DNA from: Membranipora membranacea
Lineage: Eukaryota; Bryozoa; Gymnolaemata; Cheilostomatida; Membraniporidae
Length of the DNA: 64,000 nucleotides
NCBI GenBank assembly: GCA_914767715.1
Contig: OU612071.1
Location: 24,983,681-25,047,680 of the forward strand
Reading direction: 5' to 3'
Both the position numbers and the translations under genes were made by a program. Under the pieces are notes generated by a model. The model searched no databases, was not told the DNA's origin, and was given only the letters and a program-made list of their open reading frames with translations. Shown in pieces: positions 24,601 to 39,600 of the stretch (positions within the stretch are counted from its first letter, which is position 1; each line of letters starts with the position of its first letter).

Positions 24601-27600
24601 TATCAGTCTTTTGTTTACCATTTTTATGTGCAGTTCATTGAACCAATTACCACTATATGCTATTTTAGGGTCCAATCTAATCACAATAAATTTGTAGTCA
24701 TGAGCTCCAACATAAACCACTATGCCATCTTCATTGTGATGAGTTCTAATCCCACTGCTCCACACTAACAACAGGGACTGCAGGAGCCCCAACAAGTACT
24801 CCCACCTGCATAGTGACTGAGAGCAGACTCGACACAGACATTGTTGCCGTGACCTTCAACCACCCATTTTACTTTTGAATATGGTGAGTTACTTAACAAT
24901 TCGATTTTAGCCAATATGGTTATCTAAAACCAATGCAAAGAGTGGGTGAACTGAAAGACATTTACCGAGGCTGGTTGAGAAAATAAATACATATTTGTGA
25001 AAGTGTTTGCTCACCTTGCAACTCTGGTGACAGATGGTTCAATGCCCAATTCAGTGACGCGATCAAAGTCATACGCTGTGATTCCTATTAATATTAGAAC
25101 GGAAATACTTTTAAATGACTGCATATCCTACACCGCTTTCTGTGTCGCAAGTCTACACTACTAAACGAACATATTGGGAGTTGTGTTCCTTTGCATTTCA
25201 GTGCACTGAACATGCCCTTAAATTAGCAAGTTTCGCATTCAATGATTACAATGCAAATGCTATACCTTACCCTCAGCCAGCCTTGAACATCAATAAACAG
25301 TGAGGTGTTAAACCACTGCTGCCACAGCTGGGCTTTGCCCACCATAGCCACCAGTCAAAAATTAATATACAGAGTTGTGGCATCAAAATATCTAGCCAGT
25401 AGCTTTGCCTGGAGTTATATGAGCTCTCAAAATGTAGGGAGTGTCTTCTTCCCCAGTCATCAACAATTAGTGATAACAATAATGTTGTTTGTAACCAATC
25501 AGGTGCCTTTTAAGTCTAGCTGAGATCCAAAACTAATAAAAATGTTTGATCTTAGCTAGATTTTAGAGACACCTGATTGGTCAACAAAAACATGTGTCAT
25601 CAGTAATAGTGGATGGCTGGGAAAGAAGATGCTCCCTACATTTCGAGAGCTCATATAACTCCATGCAAAGCAACTGGTTAGATATTTTGATGTCACAACT
25701 CTCTATTTAAATTTTTGACTGGTGGCTCTGCTAGGCTGTGTCAGAAATGATTTAACAAGGTATTTTCTCTAGATTTCTCCGTATAACTAGAAATTTAACT
25801 TTAGGTCCCATTTTTGACTTCAATATTGAAGTAAATTTGTTAATGGAATGCGCAATTGAGGGGTCATCGACTGTTGTACAATAATATGGAATTTTCCTTT
25901 AGTAAAGCCATCGTTATTTCTAGAGTGTGATTCATCACCTGCAATAATTGTCCAAGGTCTCAAGAAGTTTGTGGTAGTAAAATTCTTCGCCTATGCTTTT
26001 TAATTTTGTAGTGCCATTTTTATGTTACAGGGAATTATAAATACCTGATAAAAGTAAAAGTCTACAAATGTAGACAACATTTATGAATTGTTTGAAAATT
26101 TAACGATAATTATCAGATTAATGTTTGATTTACTGAAGATGTTAATTAATTATAAATTTGCACAAATAGAATGAGAAGCAGAATGTCTAGAGCGGATTTT
26201 ATGGACACGACATAAAATTCTTGTGAGCTATAACATCAAACATTTTTGCTGTATTATTATATGAATCCCTTTGCAAGAAGTTCAGCAGTTTTTGTTATGG
26301 TGTTGCAGTGTTTTTAATGGTAGTGAGTGGGTTTTGCCTTCCAGTTTGGGAAAATTAATTTCTCAATGAATATAAGAGTTTTTCATTCCATGAGCGATCC
26401 TCTAAATTAGATCTGCATTGCTGCCTGGTCAGGTTTTTACAAAGACCTAAGCCACTGCTGTGGTGGAGAAGTTTGGCAAAAGTCAGTTATTGATGTGCCT
26501 TTTAACTCAGTTGGTTCTAGAGGTAACTCTACTTACGATGGGTAACTGAAAATTTCAAAAAAACATACCTGTTTCGCCAAGCAACGGTAGCCAATTGGGA
26601 TTGAAGTGAAGAAAAAAATTGTTTGTAAAAAATTTATTCGAGGAGTATTTTTCAATAGGATGCTGTAGAGACAAGATCCTCACTATTTGCATTGTTCTAT
26701 ACATAGCTTCTACAATTAAATTGGCTGAGTAAACTCACACACAAAACATCGACCATATATAAACTCTATAAATTTTCAGTATTACTCATATCAACAGTAT
26801 AGCTTTATAAATTTAAGTGACACATCTGTAATCCAGTCACAATTGTTTAATACTGCATGCTCACTGTTATTATGGTGATGCAACTCCAACATGTCATTGA
26901 GAACCTTACTGCAGAGTTGAGATACAGAAAGTGGTGCGGACGGAATGAAAGCAGGCAATCCCATAAGGGAAGTCGTTCTATGTGACTAGTTTTGTATATT
27001 TTTGTGTACATTTCTTCTCACAAGAATAAACCATAAGTTGAAGATAATCCAAAGTTTATTTTCTCTACTTTGATGCCGTAGGCCAGCAGCAGCACCTCAC
27101 TATTGTTTCATTGTGTGTAAGGATGATGAACAGAGAAAATTAATAGCAAATAATCAAATGATATTTATTACTGTTTGGATTTTTGATGTGGTACTATTCC
27201 ATAAGTGGGGCAATAAATAATGTTTTGCTAAAATTCTTTTCTGATGCAGATTCTACAATATTTCTGCAGAACTAACTTGCAAAAGTTACTTGGCAACATT
27301 TAGCCAATCAAAATGGATAATTTTGAAGATTAGCCAATGACAGTGCAGAGCATTTTTGTTTATAAAAGATGGCCGCCAACCATGAGGCTTGCTGCATCAA
27401 TTCCCACAACACAGAGCATATGATAAAATCCACTGATTAAATTGTCACAACAGCAACTGGACAATGCTCTGAGCAAAGCTGAGGATTGGGTTTTGCTAGA
27501 CAAACAGCCTGAGCTGCAGGAAGCTACTGATATACTCTGGATCAGAGAGATAAGCTACCATCATAAATGATAATGCATATGATCAATGAACTAAACCTTA

Positions 27601-30600
27601 GTTCATTGATATGATCATGGGATATATATTGTGATAGAATGGAGAATGATGACAATAGAAATGAACATTCTATCTATGCTCACAAAATCTGCTATCTGAG
27701 ATTTGCATAACAAAACTAGTAGCTGCACAGAAAGCCCACACCAGGAAAAATGTGAGTGTTAAGATGAATGATTGTGATAGTTTACTTCACTTTCAGGTTT
27801 CAATGTTTTTGTTTACTACAAGTACATTTATTTGTTTATTTCATGAACATACTAGTGTCTCTTCTAGTACTAGTAGCCTATCCTCTTCCCAGGTGTTTCA
27901 ATGTGATGGTAGGTTATCAATATTATTAGAAAATCAATAATTTAAACTGTAAAAAAAATAGGTCTATGGAATTGTTGACCTTACTTTCAGCAAGGAGTAA
28001 CTTCGCTATTACAGCTTACTCCGGTCCAAATCACAGGCCTTCTGTAGTTGGTGCAAGTCCAGTGGTCGAGTGCCCCAGTGGTCAAGGCCTAAGAGAGAAA
28101 AGGCCTCGACCACTGAACTTGCACCAACTACAGAAGGACTGTGGTCCAAATCACTACATTTAAAGCATGCCAGTTACTCATCAGCCTTTTAATGCTAGTG
28201 GGACTGGATTGCTGTTACTACTAGCAAGGCAAAACACTTCTGTTAGCATTATTAGTAGTGTTAATGTGTTGTGATAGCAGTGTTATCAAACTATCATTTA
28301 TGTATTTAGAATGAAGATACATCTAGTAGTGATGATGACAACGGAAACAAGGCGACAGCTTGGTTACTCTTTACTGTTCAGTTTTTATGAATTACAGATG
28401 CTCGATTCGTTTTGTTTTTCAGCTGGCTTGTACCAAGCGGCTCAAGCTAATGAAATAGAGAGCTTACTATTATATATTTGAAAACTCTGATGATGTGGCA
28501 AGAGAAGCACACTACCATCAAATACTATTCCAGGAAGACTTATGAAAGGTGAAGGATAGTTCAAAACCTTGAAAACTCTAGAGGAGTAAATAGTTTGCTG
28601 GAGGAGATGTTCACCATTTCACACACTCCTAAGACAGGTGACATCCAAGCCTTACTTCATTTTGCCTCTCACCTCAGTACTGCTTGCCAAAAGTTAGTGC
28701 TAGCTAACATTAAGTCACCCATGAACTAGCTAAACTAAGCCAAATATTACTCCTCTAGGGTAACTATAGGTTATTTCTGTAGTGTTATATCTATGTCAGC
28801 ATCTATGTTTTATTTAAAGAAGAGTCTGCTTGTAAAATATGTGTAGGGTGATGTCATAGGTTTAAGCAGTTGACATCCATTACAAGAAAGCCATTACCCC
28901 CCTTCCTCCCCCGTGTTTATATATCTACTTGCTTGTAATACGAATAACATATTCCTCCAACAGATTTGTTTTGCAAGCTTTTTAACTTAGCTGCTAGATG
29001 TGATGTGAGATAGAATCATTTTTTGTTCAAAGGTTGTTCTACCTCCTGCTGTTAACTTGAGTTGAGATCCAATTATGCGATTATATTTCCGCGAACTTAA
29101 TCTTGAGTTTTATCATTCTTTCAGTGATACAGCGAAGGAGGAAGAACCACGCAAAAAGGCTTAAAATAACTATTCCGATCATAAATCATTGCCAAAGTCC
29201 AAGACTAAGAAGCACCAAATTTAACATGATGACCAAGTAAAAAAATACTCCGCATGCATTTGTGTCAATGCATGTTTTCACATGAATTTTATATTCTTGA
29301 TGTCCTTTGTTGCATGCCCACACGCTGACATAGGTCACATTGCAGGTATGTGTTTTACTGCTGTATATATTCATTTGATACAGGCTTGTACCAATATCTA
29401 CTTTCCAATTGGTCAATGAAGAGGATTTGTACCTTGAATGTATTTATCAATACTGGTTTTCACAGCAGGAAATACTCCTTTTTTTTGCTTTCCTTCTTGT
29501 TTACCCGGGTCATATTATTGTTGGTATTCACTTATTGTATTTTATGTAACAATTTTATATATGTTTGTACATATATCTCACCTTCCAATTAGCCATTGAC
29601 TGGATTTTTACCTTGATAAAGAATGTATTATATCAATACAGGTTTTCGATGCATTTGATAAGCACATTAGTTCGTCTTCCTTTGCTTTCCTTCACGTTGA
29701 CACTGGTCACATTGTGGATATATCTTTGTTTATACTGGTGTGTACTTGTATTGCACCTCTCAATAAGTCAATAAAGAGGATCTGTTTGTGCCTTGGTAGA
29801 TAATACACATACAGAATGCTCATTAAAAAACGAAATTTTGCAACTTTTTTGTCTTTTCTTAGCCTCTGTAGAAAGAATATGCACTCGGAGAGTTATGAAC
29901 TTTACATAATTGGATTCGCAGCGAAATTCGCAGCGAAAATGTTTTTTTCGCATCTTAACAGTTTTTCACATCTTAACTGGATCCACCCTGTCCCCATATA
30001 TTCCCAATTTATAATTAGACTGCTACCAGTTATTTTATAATAGGGTCTTCTTATAAAAAGATAATGAAAATCACATATGAAATTTGTTTATCGCTGTTAT
30101 TCTGGAAAAGTTGCGCAAAACCTATTTTTATGCCACAACTGTGTTTGAAGGGTGTCTACAATCTGTCTGTAAAACGTCAATAGATGGATTTAGCAGTATG
30201 ATATTTTCTCAAAAACCACTCAAGATATGCATGATATTGATAAAAAAATTTCAATGACGCCAATTCATTCTATGATCTTTGCCGGAAGAAGTTAAATGGT
30301 AAAAAACGCTCTATATACCTCCTTTTCCACGTTTCTTACTTGGATCCGCCCCCTTTTGCCCCATTTGTAAAATAGTACATATGCGCCATCAGAACAGCCA
30401 TAAAAAACTACCCCAGACAAAAGCGGTGGATGCTCATGTTTGAAGGCCGGTTTGCATTGTACGCAGTTGTGTGGATACCTTCAATGCGACAATGGCAGGG
30501 ACGACACTCAGCAAGATGAGTATGACCAAATTACCGATGATGAAGACCTTGACCTTTAAACTAGTATGAATTTGCATCCTTTCTTTGTTTTGTTTTGAGT

Positions 30601-33600
30601 GATACTTATGTGCTCTTTAAAATAGCTATTAAATTCAAAATACGTAATCAGATTACACGCTTTACCAGAATAAAACTTCATAAACGTTTACTTGTTTTTC
30701 ACATCCCAACTGGATCCACCCCTTTCTCATATATTCTCAATTTATTATTACACTGCAACCAGATTCTTTGTGATGGGGCCTTTTTATAAACAATCATGAA
30801 AAATGACATGAGAAGTACATTTATCATTGTTATTCTTGCACGCTTGCACAAAACCTATTATTATGCCGCAACTGTGTTGAGGGGTGACTACAATTTGTCT
30901 GTAAAATGTCAACCATTGGGTTTAGCTGTATGATATTTTCCCAAAAACTACTCAAGATATGCATGATATTGATAAAAAAAATTCAATGACACTGCTTCAT
31001 TCTATGAACTTTGCCAAGAGAAGTTAAATTGCAAAAAACGCCCTTTTAACCCCCTTTTCTGTGTTTCTTACTTGGATTCGCCCCTTTTTGCCCCATTTGT
31101 GAAATGGTACATATGCGTCATCAGAACGGCCATAAAAAACTACACCAGATACAGTCTTCAATTTTCTCTGTTCAAGACACTTACGCAGATGTTATTTTTA
31201 GAGCCTTTTATGTATAGCCGCTGCTGGCCTACCGGGACTGAAATAGCAAATGTCTTCTGACAAAAATGAACCATAAGTTTAATATAATTTAAAGTTTACA
31301 TACCGTATGGCGTGTTATGGTAAACCATATTAGAGTTTATGGCACTTTCCTTCGTCAATGATCCATAAATAACATCTGAGTAAGCACTGGCCTCACTGGC
31401 TGAAACAACCAATCTTTTGTTACTTCCATAGATTGAAGATAGGTAAATACCCTAAAATTAAACGAAGAGAACACTATTCATACTGCAATACCACATCTTT
31501 AAAGATTTGATCGTTATTAGAGGACTCTCAAATTGGTATGTGGTAGGAAAATCTAATCAAACGCTTAATAAAATCGACTTAAAAAAGAATGATATAATTG
31601 TTGAATAAACATGTTTCATACCATGATATTAATCAATATCTCAAATCACCCAAAACAAATTAAGCTGTCAAACATTTGAAATCTGCAGTCTCTAGTCATC
31701 AATTTGATTGTCTTTACTATTATTTTCCTCAGTAGAAAAGAAAAAGAATGCTAACAGAGAAATAAGGGAACTTGACAGTAGATTTATTAATCAACAACCT
31801 GTGGAATACATTAAATCTCTTTCATGGAAATTCAAGAATAAGAGTTGTAATTTGAAACCCAAAGAGAACAAAACATTTTTAAGAAGCTGAGTAATTCTGA
31901 TTGTCATGCCTGTACTATTTAAGCCCATCTCTGTTTTCATTCTATGATCATATTTGCATAAGAGATGTACATATTTATAATAATTATTTGAATTATTTCT
32001 CAAAAGAAGAATTTTATGTAAAGAATGTGCAATCAAACTAGATTCAAACTAATCTCCTCACTATACAGGTCAAAATTGTAGAATAAAATTGCTCCATTGA
32101 CTCACGAATGGGCCCGAGAAAACAAAGAAGCTGCGGTTAGAAAACTCCAACATTGCCATGCCTGTTACTTCTCTTCGGGTTCCATATTGGCTCATATCTA
32201 AGGTTCCATTCCCACACCGTCCTACACCTACAGTCACATAGCAGATACGCGTGCACTAGCAGTGGAAATGAGTATTTGATGAATGACCAATAAGCAAGGA
32301 GTAGTTTGTCTATCCTCTACTACATGATCATGAACATCAGTATCTGAATGATCCGCCAACACATACAGCTACCCTTCTCAGCATATTAGTATATTGAGAG
32401 AAGAGAGAGAGAGAGGACAATGGTTGGGCTCAAGAAAGGTAATAATCAGCCTCTCTTAATAACGTTGACCATGCCTCAATTCTACTGTATACGTGCTGAC
32501 CAATAACAATATTCACTCATCATCAGAAAATTGTAGCATTTATGATCGCGTGACTTCATGTTTATATCAATTATAAGTTTTGCTTGAAACACAATGGACA
32601 TGACCAAGTGCTACAAAAGAACCAACCAAGCCATGTCAGTACTTGAAGTTCAATTTTAAGCTTAAGCCGGCGTACGCATGACCATGTGTCAACAAAATGC
32701 AACCACTCTCCATCTAACTGCTGATATGCAAACAATGGGACAACCATATGTGCTTCAGTACCGATACCATCATTGTATTGGCTTGGTCCCCACCTCCGCT
32801 CCAAGTTTCCAGCAAGATCTTAAATTAAAATCGGTTATCAGTTGCCAAATTGGTCCATGCAGTTCTGCAGCGATTACGATGTAAGACACAAAGCAAAAGT
32901 CTTATTTAATAAGGAAAAGTGAATAGTTTGATCAGTTAATGTTGGACGATAGGAAAGCTTATCAGACACAAATGGAATTGTTATCGAAAGGAGTCTGACT
33001 GGTTATGGATAGGCCTGTGCTGCATGTTGACCAAGCGTAGCCTATCTAAAATACGGTGTGTGTAGCCAAACCTTGACTTTATGAGCATTTCATGTTATCT
33101 TTGGAAAGTAAATGCATTGTATATTTCCTAACCATCAAAGAAACAGATAATTATCTAGTTCAGTCGAGATCACACATGGATTTTTTTCTCAGTCACACAA
33201 ACAATCCCAACGCATCTTATAGCCATACCAAGTTAGGGGAATCTGATAATCACATGTGAATGCTTCTTCATGTTACGATGCATTGCAAAAGAGATATGCA
33301 AAAAAACCATGTTCCTTACAAACGAAATTGCTCATTCTCCCTAGACGATAATAGCCAATTGCACCCTCTCCAGCTCTGTCCCACTGTCTGTGACCAACAA
33401 TAAGAACAGATGGGTCACCTAGCTTCTTCTATAAAATAGAAATTCAGAAAATAATTCTCTTCTCAAACAGCTATCCAGCATCATCTTTTGTGTTATGTAA
33501 AAAAACTTAAGAATACTTTTCTATAATCAAATAATAATTAAAGTAACAATGTTCACTAGTTACTATTACTTCCACTTAGCATAATATGCATTTCCAGCGC

Positions 33601-36600
33601 CTGCTTAGTTGATAATATGTTAGTTAATCATCTGATTGCTCATGCAATCGGTGTAACTTACCAAGAGAAATCCAGATCCTACCCGAGCATTATATGGTGG
33701 AGTGTGCTCTACCCCAATCTGCATGACTGTGTTCTTCACATAGTCCAACAAAAAATATCTTCTGAAAATGATAGAGCAAGTATACATCACAAACGATGTA
33801 TGTACTAGTTTGTTCCATTTGTTATGTAGAAGATCAAAGCAGATTTCAGAGATTATGAATTTGATAGCTATATTACAAAAGGACCGTTATTAGCAACAAC
33901 TTAACAAAGGATACAAAGTATTTCCCAAAAAAAATTTGAACTCACTGTATATTGCACCTTTCACCTCTCCAGCCAGCAGTACACATACATATAACCCTAT
34001 TGGTGACATCCGTTGTACATTGTCCATGACCATTGCATTTACTAGGGCTGCAGATAGCTGTAAAAAAAAACCATGGTGAATTCAGTTTTTCATGTACAGG
34101 TTTTCTTTATCTGTCTCTATCTGTATTTTTTATGACAAGATAAGAAATTGAATTTGCTATTCATGATAGTGCAATGAGTCTATTTGATTGATGAAAGGAA
34201 TGAGAAACAGGATGAGTTAGAACAAGTATTCGGCAATAATTGCTGTAGCTGCAATGAGAACTAACGGATATCACAATCTGAACCTTCGTAGCCGATTGAG
34301 CATACACAGTTGACACCCTCCCTTGTATCATAACACGTAGGTGATCCTGGTGCATGCCAGCATTTATCACATCTATTGTGGCGCTGTTCCATATTGTTGG
34401 CTTAAAAAACAAGCAAATACAAGTTGTTTATCGCATAGAACTATTGATGAACGAGCATAATGTTGACTTGATGTTTGAGCTGTTATAAAAGCAAAAATCT
34501 CACATGTCACCATTTAGGAAACCAATAAACTTTCGTTTTTCACCATATCCCTTGCCTTTGCCTCAACCCATTTACAAAGCGCTGGAATTAGGGCCACAAA
34601 GGAAGTTGTGCACTCATGGTAATAATCTAATTAATCTGGCTTGTATGAACAACACACCTGTGCTGACCCGGGCCATACATGCCTCACCAGGTAAGGTTGA
34701 TTTTGTTACTAAATGGCAATTCAGTTTAACATGCCTGCACATTAAGAAATATGAACAAGATTTCTTGCTTATCACCTCTAGTTGACATTTGAACCTACCA
34801 GCAATTCAGCTGTGGATAATGCACGTCGATTATCACTATGAATAGTTATTTGAATACATAATCTAAACAAACTAAACATGAACATACTGAGCATAATTTG
34901 ATGAATCAACCATGCTGTTCTATCCACCACAAGCGCAGACAATGATGACCCACCGACCCACATGGTGCTCTTCAATGATGTGAACCGACAGTAAGGTTCA
35001 TTACTGGTTGTAAAAATATAAACAGAGCCTGTAGCTCGACTGCAGTATTGCCGGACATCACCTGAAACAAATAAACTACATATAGTGCATAAAGATACTA
35101 ATTTTGACTTGAAAGATTACAACAAATGCCGAACAAGAACTAGTGATCGCAATGATGAAATAATTATCGGATATTTATACTAACCAGTCCCAGTATTGAG
35201 TAAAAAGATTGAAGCTAGTTTCCAATCGGTGACCATCAGGAGTTCATGGTAATATGGATGTTGGGACACATGACCATTACTGGGGCTCATTTTAAAGTTT
35301 CTTGTTCTGAAGTTGTAATTGTATATTGCTCCACTACCAGACTTCTTGATTCTGTCAGTCCTCTTGATGCTATAGGGTCTCCGCAAGCTACAAGTATTGA
35401 CAATGAAAATGATGTAATAACATCAGAAAATTGATCAAATTGAAGGTGAGATGAAAACGAATATTATTGAAACAGCAATCAACTCAGCACTTATATATGG
35501 AAACAAAGATACGGCTAATGACCCAGAAGAGAATAGTTATTTGTACAACTAAAATAAGGGTGCTTTGGCAGATTTACAATTAAGACTAGAGGAACATGAG
35601 AGTAATGGAACAGGCTGCGATAAAGATGATAGCAGTAATTGATGGTGACTCCATTTGAATTTTATAATTTTATGTTATATCCTCTCAGCAAATGTTCATT
35701 GACCTTATTACACTCTCTCTATACATCTTCAAACTACTGCTGCCACACCGGCAAATGTGTGCTAATGAAATGATTATGTACAGCTCAAAACTAATAATAT
35801 GAGGCTGCAATTTCAGTATAATCACGTAAAGGGCAAATAATTTGCACAAACCAAATCACGCTATGAATGAATTATCTATTGTCACCACTTCTTCATCACC
35901 TAGTGCGTTAATTTCATACTCTGAGTTTGTGCATATTATTTAACTATTATTTTTTAACACTTTTAACAATCAGGTGACAATTTTGAGATTGAAGCCTCAA
36001 TAAGATTTTTTTGAGCCAAACAGAATTATTTAATTCGCATGAGTGATAGCTGCACTTAAAGTTTGGTAAAGACTTATTAGAAGGAGTAAAGATTTAATTT
36101 GATTGAAAGAATTTAGAAGCAACTTAGTAACAGTAAGTTATCTAAAGACATCATGAACCTTCATTGGAATAAGCTCGAACATGCAGCATATTAACTTGAT
36201 CAGGATTCAGGTAAAGCAATCGTAGTAACTATTATCCCTACCCTCAACTTGTGACCAATTACATAAAAGATCCAAATAAAACCCACTTGAATATTCTAGT
36301 TGTATCTACAGAATTATCGCTTGTCATTGAAATATCTGTAAAGTCATAAGAAGTCACACCTGAAAGATATAGCAGAAATAAGTGTTAAGCTTGCTATTAT
36401 TTCCCTATTACTCAAAAGAAAATGCCTGATGTGGATTTTTTCCTCTTGATTTGAATAAAGTCTTACAATATAAGCTCGCAGTTTTGTTCAAGGCAAAAAC
36501 ATGTTTACATGTGTAAAAATCAGATCTGAAAGTATGTAGTATATGGCTAAACTCATGTGAAAGAGCATCTTGACCATGATGTTTGAATATTGGACTACTG

Positions 36601-39600
36601 TGGTTTAAGGGGCGTTACACACGGGATAAATGGGGTGTTTTCATGTGCCATGGCGTTTTTGTATGTATGTATGTATGTATGCATTGCATTGTCTCAGGAA
36701 GAGAAATAAAAACGTTTATGTGGATGCTCTCTAAAAATATTCTCTAAAAGTAAGCTCAGTTTGATTGTAATGTAAAAATATATGGATATAAAACAATATA
36801 CGGAAATAAATAGTTGTATGTAAATTTTTTTTTTCAAATCTATTTACGAAAAACTGTGTTCAAATATCTGACGGAGCAGGCCCTAAAACTGTTGAGGCGT
36901 AGCTAAGTTTGTTGTTATATTGCCTGAAACCTGCCTGATGGAAGCGTTGTTAATGTTAGCACTTGGTCATAATGGTTGCCAGCAACCATTCTCAGGCTCT
37001 TGGTTTTTCAGTTTATGTGCATAGGTATTGTGTATTAGGAAAAATTAACCGCCGGCTAGGTATTATGCAGTACTGATAAGATGTTTTAGTTTTCAATGAG
37101 AGTCTGATTTGAGATGTTGAAAGACTACCACTAGATTGTAGCTGATAACACTTTCTATAAATTATCTGTGACACGTTCATATTATTATCTCGTTTATGCC
37201 TAGATGGTAGAGGTTGGCAAGTAAGTATTCTTGATGGTCTAAAGTGTAAAGTCTAGTTTATTAGATAAAACTCTGCCTGGATAGGTGAATGAGTTCACAA
37301 CTTCGATGTTGCTATTGTTGATGATTAATGACGGCGCTGGCAGAGTGTTACCTCTTACATTGCTGAAATAGCTCCTTCGTTTTCTTGGCATTGAGAAGAA
37401 GGACGTTGGAGAAGCACCAGTCTCCTAGATGGGTAGCTTCTTCTTGTAACTTTGTGTTGTTTCAGAAAGATATTCTAGTAGAAAGGTGTCGTCAGCATTT
37501 TTTATAACAGTTGTTGATTGATGGACAAAAGGCATCTGTGCTACAGACAGAGAGAACAGGAACGGACTCAGGACACAGCCCTGTGGACGTGCTGATGATT
37601 TGGGATGTGTTGGTTGATGTTATTACCTTCTGTTTTCGGTCGGTCAAGAAACTATAAACCAAATTAACTATGTTTGGATGGACGTCATAGTCACCGAGTT
37701 TATCTGTGAGTGATTTTCGATTGATGGTATTGAAGGCACTTGTATAATGGGTGAATAGAGCTCTGACATGGTTCTTGGCATTCATATCCAGAGGTTCACT
37801 GATCTTGTCAATCAAAGTGATAAGAGCGTCTTCAGTTGACCTTTTTGGTTTGTACGCAAACTGTGATGAGTCATTTAGCTTTGGTGACATTCTTTTGATA
37901 ACTAGTTTTTCCAGGCATTTATCGACAATCGATTTAAGAGCTTTCGGTCTAAAGTCTTTTGGTTCATTTGCACCAGCACATTTAGGTATGGGTTTGATAC
38001 TTGCCATTTTCCACACTGTAGGCATGCCTCCCTGTTTGATCGACATGTTGAACAGTTCAGTGAGTGGTCAAGCAAGGGTTTGCGCTGATGATTTGAGTAG
38101 ACGGGGTGTGATAGTATCTGGCCCTGGGCTCTTGTTCAGTTTGACGCCGCACAGAGTGAAATACGCTAAGAAACTCATCACAATATGGCAAAAGAGATGG
38201 TAAAACAGGTACATCACATGGCTTATCAAATATATTAAAAAAACTGATTCCAAGTGTTCGCATCGAGAGAGATATATTTTGCTCTATTTCCTGAGCATGT
38301 TCTTTGTTGGCACGTCTGAGGGAATTCTGAGTTTGAGATTTCAGTTTACGGTAATCATTTCTATTGTTTAAAAAATCACAATTTCTCTGCTCAATCAACC
38401 TACGGACTTCAGGAGTTACCCAGTTTTTCTCTCTGAGATATAATTCCATCTGCTAAGTTGGTATGCATTCAGCTATGCAAAAGTTAAGGTGCAAGTTTTT
38501 GTTTCTATTGCTCTAAAAGAAGAAATGGTAGTTCCAATCCCTCTTGGTTTTGGACACCTAAGTACAGGGGTTGTCGGTGTAAAACATCTGGTTGGGCGTC
38601 CATGTTTATTTTATGATGAAGTTTTAACAAGGGCTGATCCTCTTAACAGCAATAATACCTGTCTGCACTACAATATATATCACAGTGGGTTGACCGCCCT
38701 ATTTGGTTATTAATGCCTTACTCACACTCATTTTTTTCCCAACAGAATCTTGAGAATGAAAAAAGATATTGTTATGGCCAGTTCAACGAATGCAAACTGG
38801 TATGCATACATAAATATTGTGATTTCTCATGTTGTACACCTAATATACTATACTATACTTGATCATAAATTTATTAATGGCGAAGTTCTTCTTCCTCTTG
38901 TCTAATTTTTCGTCAAGATACAATGTATATTGCCAAACTAGTTCCAATAATATGAAATTTACAGCCAACTAATCGGCCCAATTGTCGAACAGCTCTTACA
39001 CCCTTTTGAAGTGGTGCATGATTGTTTCAAGATGATGTAATCACAAATTTTATAGAAACAGGATGGATATGATCCTCTCACCATATGCCAACTTCTGAAA
39101 CACCTTGAAATTATTATAGGTGCCCTTGGTGATCATTCCAGGTTCAAAGCCAAAGTGATTGTGTGCATTTGTTTGAAGAGTTGAGACTTGCCGCCATGTA
39201 GCTCCACTCCAAGGATAAATATAAAGTCCCTTGAAAATATACATGCAAATGAATATTCATATTATTTATTCAGTATGATATCAAGGCTTTTTGCCTGAGG
39301 CTACCTAACTGTATAATATGACAATCTATTTTAACAATTTTCATAGTCGAAGCATCGATAAGGTCTGTGTACCATATCAACAATCAGAAGCCAGGCATAG
39401 TTGCATCAGTCATAAGCTATACATGAAATGTTCCGCTAGGTAGAAATACTGACAAAGTGCTAAATAGAATCCAGAAGACTGGCATCATCCCTTTGTGAGT
39501 GGTATGTGTATGAATGATTTGAGCTTACCAAACGATTGGTAGGCGGTGGACCTAGTGCAGTTATGACCGATATCATGGCTTTAAAGTTGCTGGCAAGATT

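Noticed and set aside
36660-36684. Short GTAT repeat considered as CRISPR-like or regulatory
   Set aside because: A simple five- to six-unit microsatellite in an intron. No spacer structure. CRISPR is not expected in an animal nuclear genome.
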